64,000 bases of DNA from CAZCCV01 sp964497515. GTDB taxonomy: Bacteria; Armatimonadota; UBA5829; DTLH01. Shown one piece after another: positions 32,522 through 41,816 of the stretch; within the stretch, counting starts at the first letter, position 1; each line of letters begins with the position of its first letter. The position numbers and the translations under genes were made by a program. The notes beneath the pieces are model-generated. The model was given only the letters and a program-made list of their open reading frames with translations. It searched no databases and had not been told where the DNA came from. The stretch lies in NCBI GenBank assembly GCA_964497515.1, contig CAZCCV010000003.1, positions 71,251 through 135,250 on the forward strand, given 5' to 3'.

Positions 32522-35200
32522 TTACTTGTCGCGTGCAACTCCGGTGCCGCGCTCCTCAATGACAGCCTGAGCAGCAGCAAGCCGCGCTACAGGCAGTCGG
32601 CGAGGCGAGCAGCTAACGTAGTTCAGACCCAGCTTGTGGCAGAACTTAACGCTATCCGGCTCTCCGCCGTGCTCACCACAGATACCCAGCTTGATTCCAG
32701 GATTGACGGCCTTTGCGTCTTCAACACAGATCTCCATCATTCGTCCGATACCCTTCTGGTCGATGGTCTCGGTCGGGTCGGTCTTGAAGATGCTGTTGTC
32801 GACGTAAAGCTGCAGGAATCTGCCAGCGTCGTCACGGCTGATTCCGTAACCCATCTGAGTCAGGTCGTTGGTGCCGAAGCTGAAGAACTCGGCTTCCTTC
32901 GCGATCTCGTCCGCTGTGAGCGCTGCTCTCGGGATCTCGATCATCGTGCCGAACATATAGTTGACTTCAACACCCTCGGCAGCCATTGTGCTCTTCGCCA
33001 CCTCTTCGAGCTGAGTCTTGATGTAGGTGAGCTCGTTCACTGTGCCGATAAGCGGGATCATAATCTCGGGATGAACTTCCATTCCGGACTTCTTCACTTC
33101 ACATGCGGCGCCGATGATAGCTCCAACCTGCATCTTCACGATGCCAGGGAAGTATATCGAGAGTCGAACTCCGCGCAGGCCGAGCATTGGGTTCTGCTCG
33201 TGCAGATCACGAACCTTAGCCAGAAGAATCTCCTTCTCCTTGAGCTCGGGTGCATTTGGGTTCTTGCATCGAAGCTCGGTGACCTCCACCAGAAGCTCGA
33301 GCAGCGGCGGTAGGAACTCGTGGAGTGGGGGGTCAATCAGTCTGATTGTGACCGGCTTGCCGCCCATGGCCTTGAATATTCCAACAAAGTCTTCGCGCTG
33401 CATCGGAAGGAGCTTCGCAAGTGCTTTGTCACGAATCTCTTCGTTGTCGGCGAGAATCATGTCCCGAACGAAAGGAGCTCTGTCGCCACCGAGGAACATA
33501 TGCTCCGTGCGGCAGAGGCCAATTCCCTCGGCTCCAAGCTGGATAGCGTCGGAAGCGTGCTCGGGAGTGTCAGCGTTCGCGCGAACTCCCAGCTTGCGGA
33601 TTTCGTCAGCCCAAGCCATAAATGTGCCAAAGTCGCCAGTAACGGCGGCCGGCTCTGTCTCGAGCTTGGCGTTGTAGACTTCACCAGTTGTTCCGTTGAT
33701 GGTGATTATATCGCCTTCCTTCACGGTCGTGCTGCCAACGGAGAACGAGCGCTTTGCTTCGTCAATCTTCAGATCGCCGCAGCCGCAGACTGTAGGAATG
33801 CCATACTGTCTTGCAACCAGGGCTGCGTGGCTTGTTCGGCCACCAAGCTGGGTTAGAACTCCAACAGATGCCAGCATCCCGCCGAGGTCGTCAGGGTTGG
33901 TCTCTTTGCGAACCAGAATAACGTGCTTGTCCTCTTCGGCCATGCGGATGGCAGCCTTTCCGTCGAGCGCAACGTGACCCCAAGCACCACCAGGACCAGC
34001 ATTCAGTCCCTTTGCGAGCGGCTTAATCCCTCCAGTATCTTTGATGCGCGGGTTCAGCAACTGCTCAAGCTGCTCGGGAGCTACTCGGGTGAGAGCTTCG
34101 TCCTTGCTGATGCGGTTTTCGGCAACCATGTCAACAGCAATCTTGACTGCTGCAACACCTGTGCGCTTGCCGGCTCGGCACTGAAGGATGAACAGGCGAC
34201 CCTTCTCGATAGTGAACTCGATGTCCTGCATCTCTCGATAGTGATCCTCGAGAGACTGTGCAGTGTCGGCAAACTGCTTGTAGATGCTCGGGAATTCGCC
34301 TTCGAGTTGGTCGATGGACTCCGGCGTTCGGACACCAGCAACAACGTCTTCTCCCTGAGCATTCTTCAAAAACTCGCCGAAGAGTTTGTGCTCACCAGTA
34401 GCCGGATTTCGTGTGAAGGCAACGCCTGTGCCGCAGTCATCACCCATGTTACCGAAGACCATTGTCTGAACGTTCACGGCGGTTCCCAGGTCGTGGGAAA
34501 TCTTCTCGCGGTTGCGATAGATTATTGCTCGTTCGTTGTTCCAGCTCTTGAAGACAGCGATTATCGCAAGTCTGAGCTGCTCGTACGGGTCCGTCGGGAA
34601 GTCGGAGCCGGTGGCTTTCTTGAAGTATTCCTTGTATTTGGCAACGAGGTCCTTCAGGCCGGCGGCATCGACGTCGGTATCAGACTTGGCACCGACTTTG
34701 GCTTTAATCTCGTCGAAAATGTGCTCGAAGTTGTGCTTCTTCAGTTCAGGGTAGTCATCGGAGAGCACGATGTCGGAGAACATCATAAGGAATCGGCGAT
34801 AGGCGTCGTAACCGAACCGCTCGTTGCCGGAGGCAGATATGACGCTTTTCAGTGTGTCGTCGTTCAAGCCAAGGTTCAGGACTGTGTCCATCATACCAGG
34901 CATGGAGAACTTCGCACCGGAGCGAACAGAGACCAGCAGCGGATTTGCCGCGTCACCGAGTTTCTTACCCATATCCTTTTCAACATCGGCGAGCGATGCA
35001 AGAACCTCATCCCAGAGTCCTTCTGGAAGCTGGCCAGACTTGCTGTATTCGTTACAGGCCTCGGTGGTAATAGTAAAACCCGGAGGTACGGGCAGGCCGA
35101 TATTGGTCATCTCGGCCAGGTTGGCGCCCTTGCCACCGAGTAGGTCTCTCATCGTCGCGTTACCTTCTCTGAAAAGGTAAACGCGCTTTTTTGTCGTCAT
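32522..35200 (-). CDS. ppdK: Pyruvate, phosphate dikinase
   Basis: 892 residues, full length. Interconverts pyruvate + ATP + Pi and PEP + AMP + PPi. Domains: ATP-grasp N-terminus (LLGGKGANLAEM, then PVPPGFTITTEAC), central swivelling domain with phospho-His in GGRTSHAALVARQYGIPTVCG (about 449-469), and C-terminal PEP/pyruvate TIM barrel (GLCRTEHMF, GANDLTQMGYG-like FGTNDLTQMGYGISRDD, GICGEHGG). AGGAGG lies 9 nt before ATG 35200. Monocistronic. In anaerobes it allows PPi-linked glycolysis or gluconeogenesis. A serine/threonine regulator (PDRP) gene is not adjacent. Confidence 0.97.
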   Translation of the reverse strand: MTTKKRVYLFREGNATMRDLLGGKGANLAEMTNIGLPVPPGFTITTEACNEYSKSGQLPEGLWDEVLASLADVEKDMGKKLGDAANPLLVSVRSGAKFSMPGMMDTVLNLGLNDDTLKSVISASGNERFGYDAYRRFLMMFSDIVLSDDYPELKKHNFEHIFDEIKAKVGAKSDTDVDAAGLKDLVAKYKEYFKKATGSDFPTDPYEQLRLAIIAVFKSWNNERAIIYRNREKISHDLGTAVNVQTMVFGNMGDDCGTGVAFTRNPATGEHKLFGEFLKNAQGEDVVAGVRTPESIDQLEGEFPSIYKQFADTAQSLEDHYREMQDIEFTIEKGRLFILQCRAGKRTGVAAVKIAVDMVAENRISKDEALTRVAPEQLEQLLNPRIKDTGGIKPLAKGLNAGPGGAWGHVALDGKAAIRMAEEDKHVILVRKETNPDDLGGMLASVGVLTQLGGRTSHAALVARQYGIPTVCGCGDLKIDEAKRSFSVGSTTVKEGDIITINGTTGEVYNAKLETEPAAVTGDFGTFMAWADEIRKLGVRANADTPEHASDAIQLGAEGIGLCRTEHMFLGGDRAPFVRDMILADNEEIRDKALAKLLPMQREDFVGIFKAMGGKPVTIRLIDPPLHEFLPPLLELLVEVTELRCKNPNAPELKEKEILLAKVRDLHEQNPMLGLRGVRLSIYFPGIVKMQVGAIIGAACEVKKSGMEVHPEIMIPLIGTVNELTYIKTQLEEVAKSTMAAEGVEVNYMFGTMIEIPRAALTADEIAKEAEFFSFGTNDLTQMGYGISRDDAGRFLQLYVDNSIFKTDPTETIDQKGIGRMMEICVEDAKAVNPGIKLGICGEHGGEPDSVKFCHKLGLNYVSCSPRRLPVARLAAAQAVIEERGTGVARDK

Positions 35201-35355
35201 TCAGATATTCCTCCTGCTTATTCACTTGTGTAGTACCAAATTTGCTTCTTATACAAATGGTGAGCAAGTTCCTGCATGAATGCCAAAAATATACAATTCT
35301 TCAGTTCTTCCCTCCAAAACAACCTGCAAAAGGCTCGATAGGGCAAGCAGAACAG

Positions 35356-35372
35356 TTGGCACGTTTTCTGCA
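35356..35372 (+). promoter_or_regulatory. Sigma-54 (-24/-12) promoter of the C39 peptidase gene
   Basis: TTGGCACGTTTTCTGCA: GG (35358-35359) and GC (35370-35371) are 10 bp apart and the -24 half is identical to consensus. Start expected near 35383, 41 nt before the ATG at 35424. The rest of the 35201-35423 gap shows no other clear signal. Confidence 0.7.
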
Positions 35373-35423
35373 ACATACTACTAAGTCAGCCCGGATGCTT
35401 ATGATACAGGACTTTAGAGCACT

Positions 35424-36179
35424 ATGAAACAAGCAAAACCTGCAATTCTCTTTGTTATGGCCGTAATCGCTTTTCTCACTGGGATATTACCGTCTCTTGG
35501 CGAGAGAGTTCCTGCACGTGCAAAGCTTGAGAATGTGCCTTACGTCCAGCAATTGAAGAACTATTGCGGGCCAGCATCACTTGCTTCCGTCCTCAACTAC
35601 TGGGGACTCAAAATCGACCAGAAAGCGATTGGTGCAGACTGCTACGATCCAGCAATCGAAGCCACCAACGGAGCAGATATGATGTTCTTTGCTCGTAACA
35701 AAGGCTACTCGGCTTACTCCTGGAACAGCGGATTGTTGGATATCAAGAATAAACTCGCGCAGGGAGTCCCTGTAATCGTGATCCAGGACACCAGTCTCAC
35801 TGATAAATCCGGACACTACCGCGTAGCTGTTGGTTACGATGACGACGAGCGCGTTATCTATGTAATCGATCCCTACGAGCCAGAAACCAGACGGCTATCG
35901 TACGATTTGTTCGAATCCCTCTGGGAGCGTCACGGTTACTGGGCACTGCTGATCTGCCCGGCCAAACGCGATACCTTCCGGACTGAACTCGACGAAAAGA
36001 ACCCCGTAGTTCATCTCGATCTGGCGTACGTCTACTACAAGAATGGACAGATGAAAGAGTCTGAAAGAGAGAGCAGGCTGGCGCTTGCGCTCGAACCGGG
36101 GAACTATACCGCAAAAGATATCCTCGCAAAATCAATGCTTGCAGCAGCAGGCTCGCGCGCCAAGCAGAGACTCGACTAA
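35424..36179 (+). CDS. Exported C39-family cysteine peptidase-like protein
   Basis: 251 residues. Signal peptide (about 1-26), then a papain-like C39 domain (about 34-195): catalytic Cys in NYCGPASLASVLNYWG (C48), His in SGHYRVAVGYDDD (about 131-143) and Asp in VIDPYEPETR. The C-terminal 60 residues (DLAYVYYKNGQMKESERESRLALALEPGNYTAKDIL) form a TPR-like repeat. Stand-alone C39 proteins of this kind cut leader or surface peptides outside the cytoplasmic membrane; the transporter-linked bacteriocin type has no signal peptide. It is alone and has its own sigma-54-type promoter, like the PEP-CTERM gene at 843. No strong ribosome site is visible. Confidence 0.8.
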   Translation: MKQAKPAILFVMAVIAFLTGILPSLGERVPARAKLENVPYVQQLKNYCGPASLASVLNYWGLKIDQKAIGADCYDPAIEATNGADMMFFARNKGYSAYSWNSGLLDIKNKLAQGVPVIVIQDTSLTDKSGHYRVAVGYDDDERVIYVIDPYEPETRRLSYDLFESLWERHGYWALLICPAKRDTFRTELDEKNPVVHLDLAYVYYKNGQMKESERESRLALALEPGNYTAKDILAKSMLAAAGSRAKQRLD

Positions 36180-36331
36180 TACGATCTTCGCTTAGGAGTG
36201 CAGGTCAAGCAATCGTCTTCTTTGCGTTTCATCAACCCTCCTTGCATCGCAATCAAGCCCACGCTGTGGAACTTGTGTTACCCATCTGTCTTCTCGCCTA
36301 TTGCTTCAATTGCCCTCAATCTTGGCAGGTC

Positions 36332-36360
36332 TTGCAATAGGGTGTTGTGCGTGTTATACT
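36332..36360 (+). promoter_or_regulatory. Promoter of the nusA-infB operon
   Basis: TTGCAA (36332-36337), 17-bp spacer, TATACT (36355-36360); start near 36367. The earlier part of the gap (36180-36331) shows nothing. Confidence 0.65.
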
Positions 36361-36387
36361 AATTTCGGTTATACAGGTGCATTGAGA

Positions 36388-36413
36388 AGAGTGGGTCGCA
36401 CGCCCACTCTTTT
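36388..36413 (+). terminator. Terminator-like hairpin in the nusA leader
   Basis: AGAGTGGG (36388-36395), 7-nt loop, CCCACTCT (36403-36410), then TTTATC. It lies between the promoter and the nusA ribosome site, so it can act as an attenuator. Confidence 0.6.
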
Positions 36414-36445
36414 ATCGTTATGAGCAAGTTAGGGAGAAAGGTGTA

Positions 36446-37606
36446 ATGAACCACGACTTCCTGGAGGCGCTCCGGCAGATAGAGAGAGAAAAGGAGATTC
36501 CGCTAGAGGTTCTCCTTACGACAATCGAGTCGGCGTTGGAGACGGCATACAAAAAGAACTATGCTGCGACTGGGGATATACGGGTAAGGGTAGCGGCCAC
36601 CAAATCTGGCTTTAAGGTCTACACCCAAAAGGATGTAGTCGAGGAAGTCAGAAATGATCATACAGAGATTGCTTTGGAGGACGCTCGAAAATACGACAGC
36701 GATGCCATTGTCGGCGGTGCGGTTGAGATGGAGGTTACTCCGGGAGACTTTGGACGTATCGCCGCTCAGACTGCCAAGCAAGTGGTAGTGCAGCGCATCC
36801 GCGAAGCCGAAAGAGAGCAGGTCTACGAAGAGTTCGGCGATCGAATAGGTGAGGTCGTAACCGGGACAGTTCAGCGCAGAGAGCAGCGGAATGTGCTTAT
36901 CAATCTTGGTAAGGTTGAGGCTCTTCTTCCGCCGGCTGAACAGGTGTCTACCGAGCCGTATAAGTTCGGTGACCGACTGAAAGTTTATATGCTGGAGGTC
37001 AGACGTACGCCAAGAGGGCCTCAGGTCATTGTTTCGCGCACTCATCCGACACTTATTAGAAGATTGTTCGAGTTGGAAGTCCCTGAGATAGCCGAAGGGA
37101 TTGTTACGATAAAATCAGTTGCTCGCGAAGCCGGCGCCAGGACGAAAATTGCAGTGGCATCGAGCGACGATAGGGTAGATCCGGTCGGCGCCTGTGTTGG
37201 CCACCGCGGAACTCGGGTGCAGTCGGTTGTAAACGAGCTTTACGACGAGAAGATAGATATAGTTCGATGGAACGCTGACATAACCAAGTTCGTGGCTGAG
37301 AGTCTTAGCCCTGCAAAGGCGATCTCTGTCACCGCCGATGAAGAAGCTAAGGCGGCTCTCGTCATCGTTCCGGACAACCAGTTGTCGCTCGCTATCGGAA
37401 AATCCGGACAGAATGTGCGGTTGGCTGCCAGATTGACTGGTTGGAGAATCGATATTCGAAGCGAATCGCATCTTGGAGATTCTTCGCCCGAAGGTGAGCA
37501 AGAGGAAATGGCTGGCGCACCCGATAATACTGACGGGGTTGCTGCGGACTGGACAGAGCCTGCCGATTTGGGTTCGGAGTCTCCTGGAGATGAACCTGTA
37601 GGTTAG
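36446..37606 (+). CDS. nusA: Transcription termination/antitermination factor NusA
   Basis: 386 residues: N-terminal RNA-polymerase-binding domain (1-125), S1 domain (about 135-200, GEVVTGTVQRREQRNVLINLGKVEALLP) and two KH domains (DPVGACVGHRGTRVQSVVNEL, then LAIGKSGQNVRLAARLTGW). Ends in a short acidic tail with no extra repeats, as in Bacillus. SD AGGGAGAAAGG before ATG 36446. First gene of the cluster; the usual rimP gene is missing from in front of it. Confidence 0.97.
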   Translation: MNHDFLEALRQIEREKEIPLEVLLTTIESALETAYKKNYAATGDIRVRVAATKSGFKVYTQKDVVEEVRNDHTEIALEDARKYDSDAIVGGAVEMEVTPGDFGRIAAQTAKQVVVQRIREAEREQVYEEFGDRIGEVVTGTVQRREQRNVLINLGKVEALLPPAEQVSTEPYKFGDRLKVYMLEVRRTPRGPQVIVSRTHPTLIRRLFELEVPEIAEGIVTIKSVAREAGARTKIAVASSDDRVDPVGACVGHRGTRVQSVVNELYDEKIDIVRWNADITKFVAESLSPAKAISVTADEEAKAALVIVPDNQLSLAIGKSGQNVRLAARLTGWRIDIRSESHLGDSSPEGEQEEMAGAPDNTDGVAADWTEPADLGSESPGDEPVG

Positions 37607-37666
37607 AACGGCTTTTGATGGAGTGCACTTGATCAACAGACTGCACTCCTGCAAATGAGATAAATT

Positions 37667-37930
37667 ATGGCAGAAAATAAGCGGCCGATAAGAACTTGTG
37701 TCGCTTGTAGAGCGTCTGATGAGAAACAGGGCCTTTTGAGGATTGTAAAGGACTCATCCGGTGTTGTCAGTATTGATCCTACCGGGAAAAAGCCTGGTAG
37801 AGGTGCATATATTTGCCGCAGTGTTGAGTGTATCAATGCGGCTGCAAAGAAGAAATCGTTCGGACGGGCGCTTCGCACGGTAGTGCCCGCGGGTGTCATC
37901 GAAGAGTTGTTGAATACCGTGCGGGAGTAG
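37667..37930 (+). CDS. YlxR/RnpM family RNA-binding protein (DUF448)
   Basis: 87 residues. Family pattern R-T-C-V-A-C-R (residues 9-15), LLRIVKD, KKPGRGAYIC, and a final basic helix (KKKSFGRALR). In Bacillus the homologue binds RNase P RNA and modulates it. Lies 60 bp after nusA and before infB, the conserved position. The related ylxQ gene, often next, is absent. Confidence 0.93.
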   Translation: MAENKRPIRTCVACRASDEKQGLLRIVKDSSGVVSIDPTGKKPGRGAYICRSVECINAAAKKKSFGRALRTVVPAGVIEELLNTVRE

Positions 37931-38228
37931 GAAGACAGCGACCGACAGACGGTAGTAGGGAAGCGTTATGGATCACTAGACGAAAAGCGACAACTGCTCG
38001 CCGTGGGCGAGCCCAGGAGTGCGGCATTGTCCGCCGTGTAGTGTCCTCTTTGACGATTGATCGTCATTTCCCTTTCCTTCCACCGTCGTATCGGCTGTCG
38101 TTCCAATTCTTCCAGGCGCCAGGTGTTGGCTGTACCAATTTTGGAAAGGAAAATGGGAATCCCCTGATTTCCTCTTTATTTTGGACCAGGCGTCCATCGA
38201 CTAGCAGCGTGAGGTGAGAAAGTCTAAT
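37931..38228 (+). other. 298-bp gap before infB
   Basis: No gene supported. It holds a GCTCGCC-GTG-GGCGAGC hairpin (about 37996-38012) and a long C/T-rich tract (about 38045-38110). A leader-type role in infB expression is possible; ylxQ would normally lie here. Confidence 0.4.
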
Positions 38229-40160
38229 ATGAGCAATATCAAAGTCTCCGAACTCGCGAAGGAGATGGGGATTCCGGCAGGCCCGCTTATGGCGGCCCTG
38301 AAAGACCTCGGGGTTGCAGTAGATGGCCCGGGCAGTGAGATCGACAAGAGTACGGCCGAGTCTGTAAAAGAGATTATCAATGAGGACAAGAGTCGTGTCG
38401 TCGAGATGGGGCAGGCCATTACTGTCCGTGAGCTCGCTGAGGCAATGAATGCAGACTCCGGCGACGTTCAGCGGCGACTGGTGGAATCGGGTGTCTTGGC
38501 GAGTATCAATCAACAGCTTTCGCCTGAAGTTGCCGCGCAGGTGGCAGAAAAGTTCGGTTATCGCGTGCAGGCTGGAAAGAAGGTTCGCAAGGAGTCTGCA
38601 CCGAAGGCAGTTGCTCCTGCACAGAAGTCAAAGAGTGCAGGCAAAACTGTCCCCAGGCCGCCCGTTGTAACCATTCTTGGCCACGTCGACCACGGCAAAA
38701 CCACTCTTCTCGATAAGATTAGATCTGCCAACGTTATCGAAGGCGAGTTTGGTGGAATCACTCAGCATATCGGTGCTTACCAGGTGGAGATAGACGGCAG
38801 AAAGATCACTTTCCTGGATACACCGGGGCACGAGGCGTTCACCGCTATGCGTGCAAGGGGCGCTAGTGTCACAGATATAGCTGTTCTGATAGTGGCTGCT
38901 GACGACGCTGTTATGCCGCAGACTGTTGAGGCAATCAACCACGCGAAGGCTGCCGATGTTCCAATTATCGTTGCCATAAACAAGATCGATAAGCCGAGCG
39001 CCAATGTCGAGCGGACAAAACAGCAGCTTATGGATCACGACCTTATGCCTGAAGAGTGGGGCGGCGATACCATTATGGTGGAGATCTCTGCAAAGCAGGG
39101 CACTAATCTCGATAGCCTCCTCGAGATGATTCTCCTTACGGCGGATATGCTGGAACTGTCGGCTCCGGCGTCAGCCAAGGACGTAGGGGGAGTTATCATC
39201 GAAGCCAAGATCGATAAGGGCAAAGGCCCGGTTGCTACGGTGCTTGTGCAGAAGGGTACTCTTAAGGTTGGCACTCCGGTAGTTGCCGGCGCAGCTTGTG
39301 GCAAGATCAAGGCTATGCTCGATGAAAATGGCGAACGGGTCTACAAGGCTGGCCCTGCCACACCGGTAGAGATTCTGGGGTTTTCTCAGCCGCCGCTTGC
39401 GGGAGATACTCTCATCTCAGCAAAGGACGACAAACGCGCCAGACAGATGGCCGAATTGTGCGCACAGAGGACTCGCGAGGATAGAATTGCTTCTGAATCC
39501 AGACTGACGCTCGAAGACCTCTTCAGACAGGTAAAAGAAGGTCAGGTGAAAGACCTGAACATTGTATTGAAAACAGACGTTCAGGGCTCTGAGGAAGCTG
39601 TAAGGCAGTCGCTTGAGGGCATTGAGCACGAAGAGGTTCGGGTTAAAATCATCCACACTGGCGTAGGCAATGTTAGTGAAAATGATATTCTGCTGGCTAC
39701 TGCGTCAAATGCGATTGTCATCGGTTTCAACGTTAAAGTGGACACGAGAGCCTCCGATATGGCCGATGCCGAGCACGTAGAGGTTAGAACCTACAATATC
39801 ATCTACGAGCTTATAAATGATGTTAGAGCTGCTATGGGTGGACTTCTGGAGCCGGTATACGAAGAGGTTCCGCTTGGTACAGTGGATGTTCGTGCGATAT
39901 TCCGCGTGCCGAAGGTGGGTATCGTTGCTGGATGTTATGTCACTGATGGCAAAGTCACCAGAAACTCCCAGGCAAGGGTTATCCGCAATAGCGAAGTCAT
40001 CCATACGGGCAAAATCGACACTTTGAAGCATCTGAAAGATGATGTTAAGGAGATGGCGGCGGGCTTCGAGTGCGGAATTGCGATGGAAGGATACAACGAC
40101 TTCGAAATAGGCGACACGTTGGATGTCTTTACCACTCGCCGCGTTGCTCGTGCGGTCTAG
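38229..40160 (+). CDS. infB: Translation initiation factor IF-2, short form
   Basis: 643 residues; the N-terminal extension is short (about 145) beside the 300-400 of many bacteria. One IF2_N domain (about 1-55) and a second related region, then the GTPase: GHVDHGKTTLLD (G1, about 152-163), DTPGHEAF (G3) and NKIDKP (G4), followed by domains II-IV. It brings initiator tRNA to the ribosome. ATG 38229 is used; the in-frame GTG 38214 is possible. Followed by ylxP and rbfA. Confidence 0.96.
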   Translation: MSNIKVSELAKEMGIPAGPLMAALKDLGVAVDGPGSEIDKSTAESVKEIINEDKSRVVEMGQAITVRELAEAMNADSGDVQRRLVESGVLASINQQLSPEVAAQVAEKFGYRVQAGKKVRKESAPKAVAPAQKSKSAGKTVPRPPVVTILGHVDHGKTTLLDKIRSANVIEGEFGGITQHIGAYQVEIDGRKITFLDTPGHEAFTAMRARGASVTDIAVLIVAADDAVMPQTVEAINHAKAADVPIIVAINKIDKPSANVERTKQQLMDHDLMPEEWGGDTIMVEISAKQGTNLDSLLEMILLTADMLELSAPASAKDVGGVIIEAKIDKGKGPVATVLVQKGTLKVGTPVVAGAACGKIKAMLDENGERVYKAGPATPVEILGFSQPPLAGDTLISAKDDKRARQMAELCAQRTREDRIASESRLTLEDLFRQVKEGQVKDLNIVLKTDVQGSEEAVRQSLEGIEHEEVRVKIIHTGVGNVSENDILLATASNAIVIGFNVKVDTRASDMADAEHVEVRTYNIIYELINDVRAAMGGLLEPVYEEVPLGTVDVRAIFRVPKVGIVAGCYVTDGKVTRNSQARVIRNSEVIHTGKIDTLKHLKDDVKEMAAGFECGIAMEGYNDFEIGDTLDVFTTRRVARAV

Positions 40161-40217
40161 TTGTTAATCGGTGGGCGGTCGACAATATTATCTGCTGCTC
40201 ACTTGCCGCGTAGTGCT

Positions 40218-40499
40218 ATGATCATTGGCATACTGACGGTTAAGCTCGCGATACCTGGGGCAAACTCTCTTAAGGATAAGAGACAAGTGATCAAAAGTAT
40301 GCTCGAAGGTATCAGGCGTAAGTTCAACGTCTCCGCCGCTGAGGTTGGTGATAACGATGTTTGGCGGCGGGCTACAATTGGCGTAGCGTGTATCTCAAAT
40401 GACAGGGGATTGGCAAATCGCATAATGGACAAGGTTGTGGATTTTGCCGAGTCGAACCCTGTCATTTCACTTGTTTCGGTAGAACTGGAATTTGTATGA
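40218..40499 (+). CDS. YlxP family protein (DUF503)
   Basis: 93 residues from ATG 40218; the longer frame from 40161 is rejected because MIIGILTVKLAIPGANSLKDKR is the normal family start. The family, always found between infB and rbfA in Gram-positive-type operons, is thought to bind RNA or ribosomes. The gene overlaps rbfA by ATGA. Insert DVWRRATIGVACISND is typical. Confidence 0.92.
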   Translation: MIIGILTVKLAIPGANSLKDKRQVIKSMLEGIRRKFNVSAAEVGDNDVWRRATIGVACISNDRGLANRIMDKVVDFAESNPVISLVSVELEFV

Positions 40500-40852
40500 C
40501 ACAACGGCAGGAGAGAGTCGAAGAGCAGCTCAAGGTCGAGATTAGCGACATTATTCACAGGGAGCTAAAAGACCCGAGAGCGGGGTTTATTAGTATTACG
40601 GGAGTCAAGGTTACTCCGGATCTCAGGCAGGCGCGCGTGTTTGTGAGTGTGATGGGCGACGAGACTGCGCAAGAAAATAGCATGAAAGCACTCAAAAGCG
40701 CTGCCGGTTTTGTAAGAAGCGAAGTTGGCAAGCGAGTGCGGATGAAGAGCACTCCCGAGATTCAGTTTGAATTCGACAATTCAATTGAGCACGGTGCACG
40801 CATTTTTGAGCTCCTAGAGAAGATAAAGAGAGATGAGTCTAACCAGGGATGA
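40496..40852 (+). CDS. rbfA: Ribosome-binding factor A
   Basis: 118 residues, single KH-type domain; needed for maturation of the 16S rRNA 5' end and 30S subunit. Family phrases: RVEEQLKVEISDIIHRELKDPR (about 5-26), GFISITGVKVTPDLRQARVFVSVMG and SEVGKRVRMKSTPEIQFEFDNSIEHG. Overlaps ylxP by 4 bp and the DHH gene by 20 bp. Confidence 0.96.
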   Translation: MTQRQERVEEQLKVEISDIIHRELKDPRAGFISITGVKVTPDLRQARVFVSVMGDETAQENSMKALKSAAGFVRSEVGKRVRMKSTPEIQFEFDNSIEHGARIFELLEKIKRDESNQG

Positions 40853-41816
40853 TCTTCTTGCTGCGGTAGAGTTAGTAGAGAAGAATAAGAGCTTTGTTAT
40901 AGGTGTTCATACTCGCCCCGACCCCGACACGGTCGGAAGTGCGCTTGCACTGGCGCGTGCTCTGCGTGCCCGTGGTAAGGAAGTGACTCTCATCTCACAG
41001 GATCCAATTCCGGAGAACTGTGACTATCTACCGGATGCTGAAAGATTTGTTCAGAAGGCAGATGAAAGGTCTTTTGATGTTGCTGTTTTCTGCGACGCGG
41101 GTGAGCCGAGCCGTATGGGTGCATCCGCTTCGGTGTTGACACTCGGGAAGAATCGATTGGTTGTCGATCACCACGTATCTACATCAGCTTCTAACACTGA
41201 AAACACTGTTTTTCTGGTGGATCATTCCGCTGCGGCCACTGCGGAAATCGTCTTTGAGCTTATTCACGAGCTTAAGGTGAACTTCGAGATAGAGATGGCG
41301 GAACAGCTTATGGCTGGTCTCGTGGGAGATACTGGAGGTTTCAGGTTTGCGAACGTCACTAGTCGCACGCTGGAGATAGCCTCTAGACTTGTGGAATACG
41401 GGGCGTCACCCGCTATTGCTGCACGTCAGATATACGAGAACCGATCAGTTGCGAGTATGCGCATCGTGGGCAGTGTGCTGTCGAGTGCGGTTATCGAGGA
41501 AGATATCGCGATCATTTGGGGTCAGATCACCCGTGCTGATTTTGAGCGGTTGGGTGCCACCGATTCCGACACCGAAGGTATAGTCAATCAGCTCAGTTTT
41601 ACAAAGGGCATTGAAGTGGCGATTCTGTTTCGCGAAACCAGAGTGGATCTTATCCAGATCAGCTTTCGTTCCAGAGGCAAAACCGATGTGAACGCTATTG
41701 CCAGGGCTTTTGGCGGGGGTGGTCACGTTGCTGCTTCTGGAGCTACTGTAGAAGGCTCACTCGAGGACACGAAAACTGCTGTATTGGCAGAGGTTCGGAG
41801 ATGGATGGCATCCTAA
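40833..41816 (+). CDS. nrnA: DHH-family nanoRNase / pAp phosphatase
   Basis: 327 residues. DHH domain: HTRPDPDTVGSALALA (about 27-42; the usual PDGD reads PDPD), FCDAGEPSRMG, VVDHHVS (about 110-116) and GDTGGFRFAN; DHHA1 domain with FGGGGHVAASGATV. It removes 2-5-nt RNA ends and hydrolyses 3'-phosphoadenosine 5'-phosphate. The ATG lies 20 bp inside rbfA; truB starts 16 bp before its end. Position between rbfA and truB matches many Gram-positive-type genomes. Confidence 0.93.
   Translation: MSLTRDDLLAAVELVEKNKSFVIGVHTRPDPDTVGSALALARALRARGKEVTLISQDPIPENCDYLPDAERFVQKADERSFDVAVFCDAGEPSRMGASASVLTLGKNRLVVDHHVSTSASNTENTVFLVDHSAAATAEIVFELIHELKVNFEIEMAEQLMAGLVGDTGGFRFANVTSRTLEIASRLVEYGASPAIAARQIYENRSVASMRIVGSVLSSAVIEEDIAIIWGQITRADFERLGATDSDTEGIVNQLSFTKGIEVAILFRETRVDLIQISFRSRGKTDVNAIARAFGGGGHVAASGATVEGSLEDTKTAVLAEVRRWMAS

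Noticed and set aside
37828..38217. 129-codon frame overlapping ylxR
   Set aside because: Overlaps a sure gene, has unnatural composition and no start signal.
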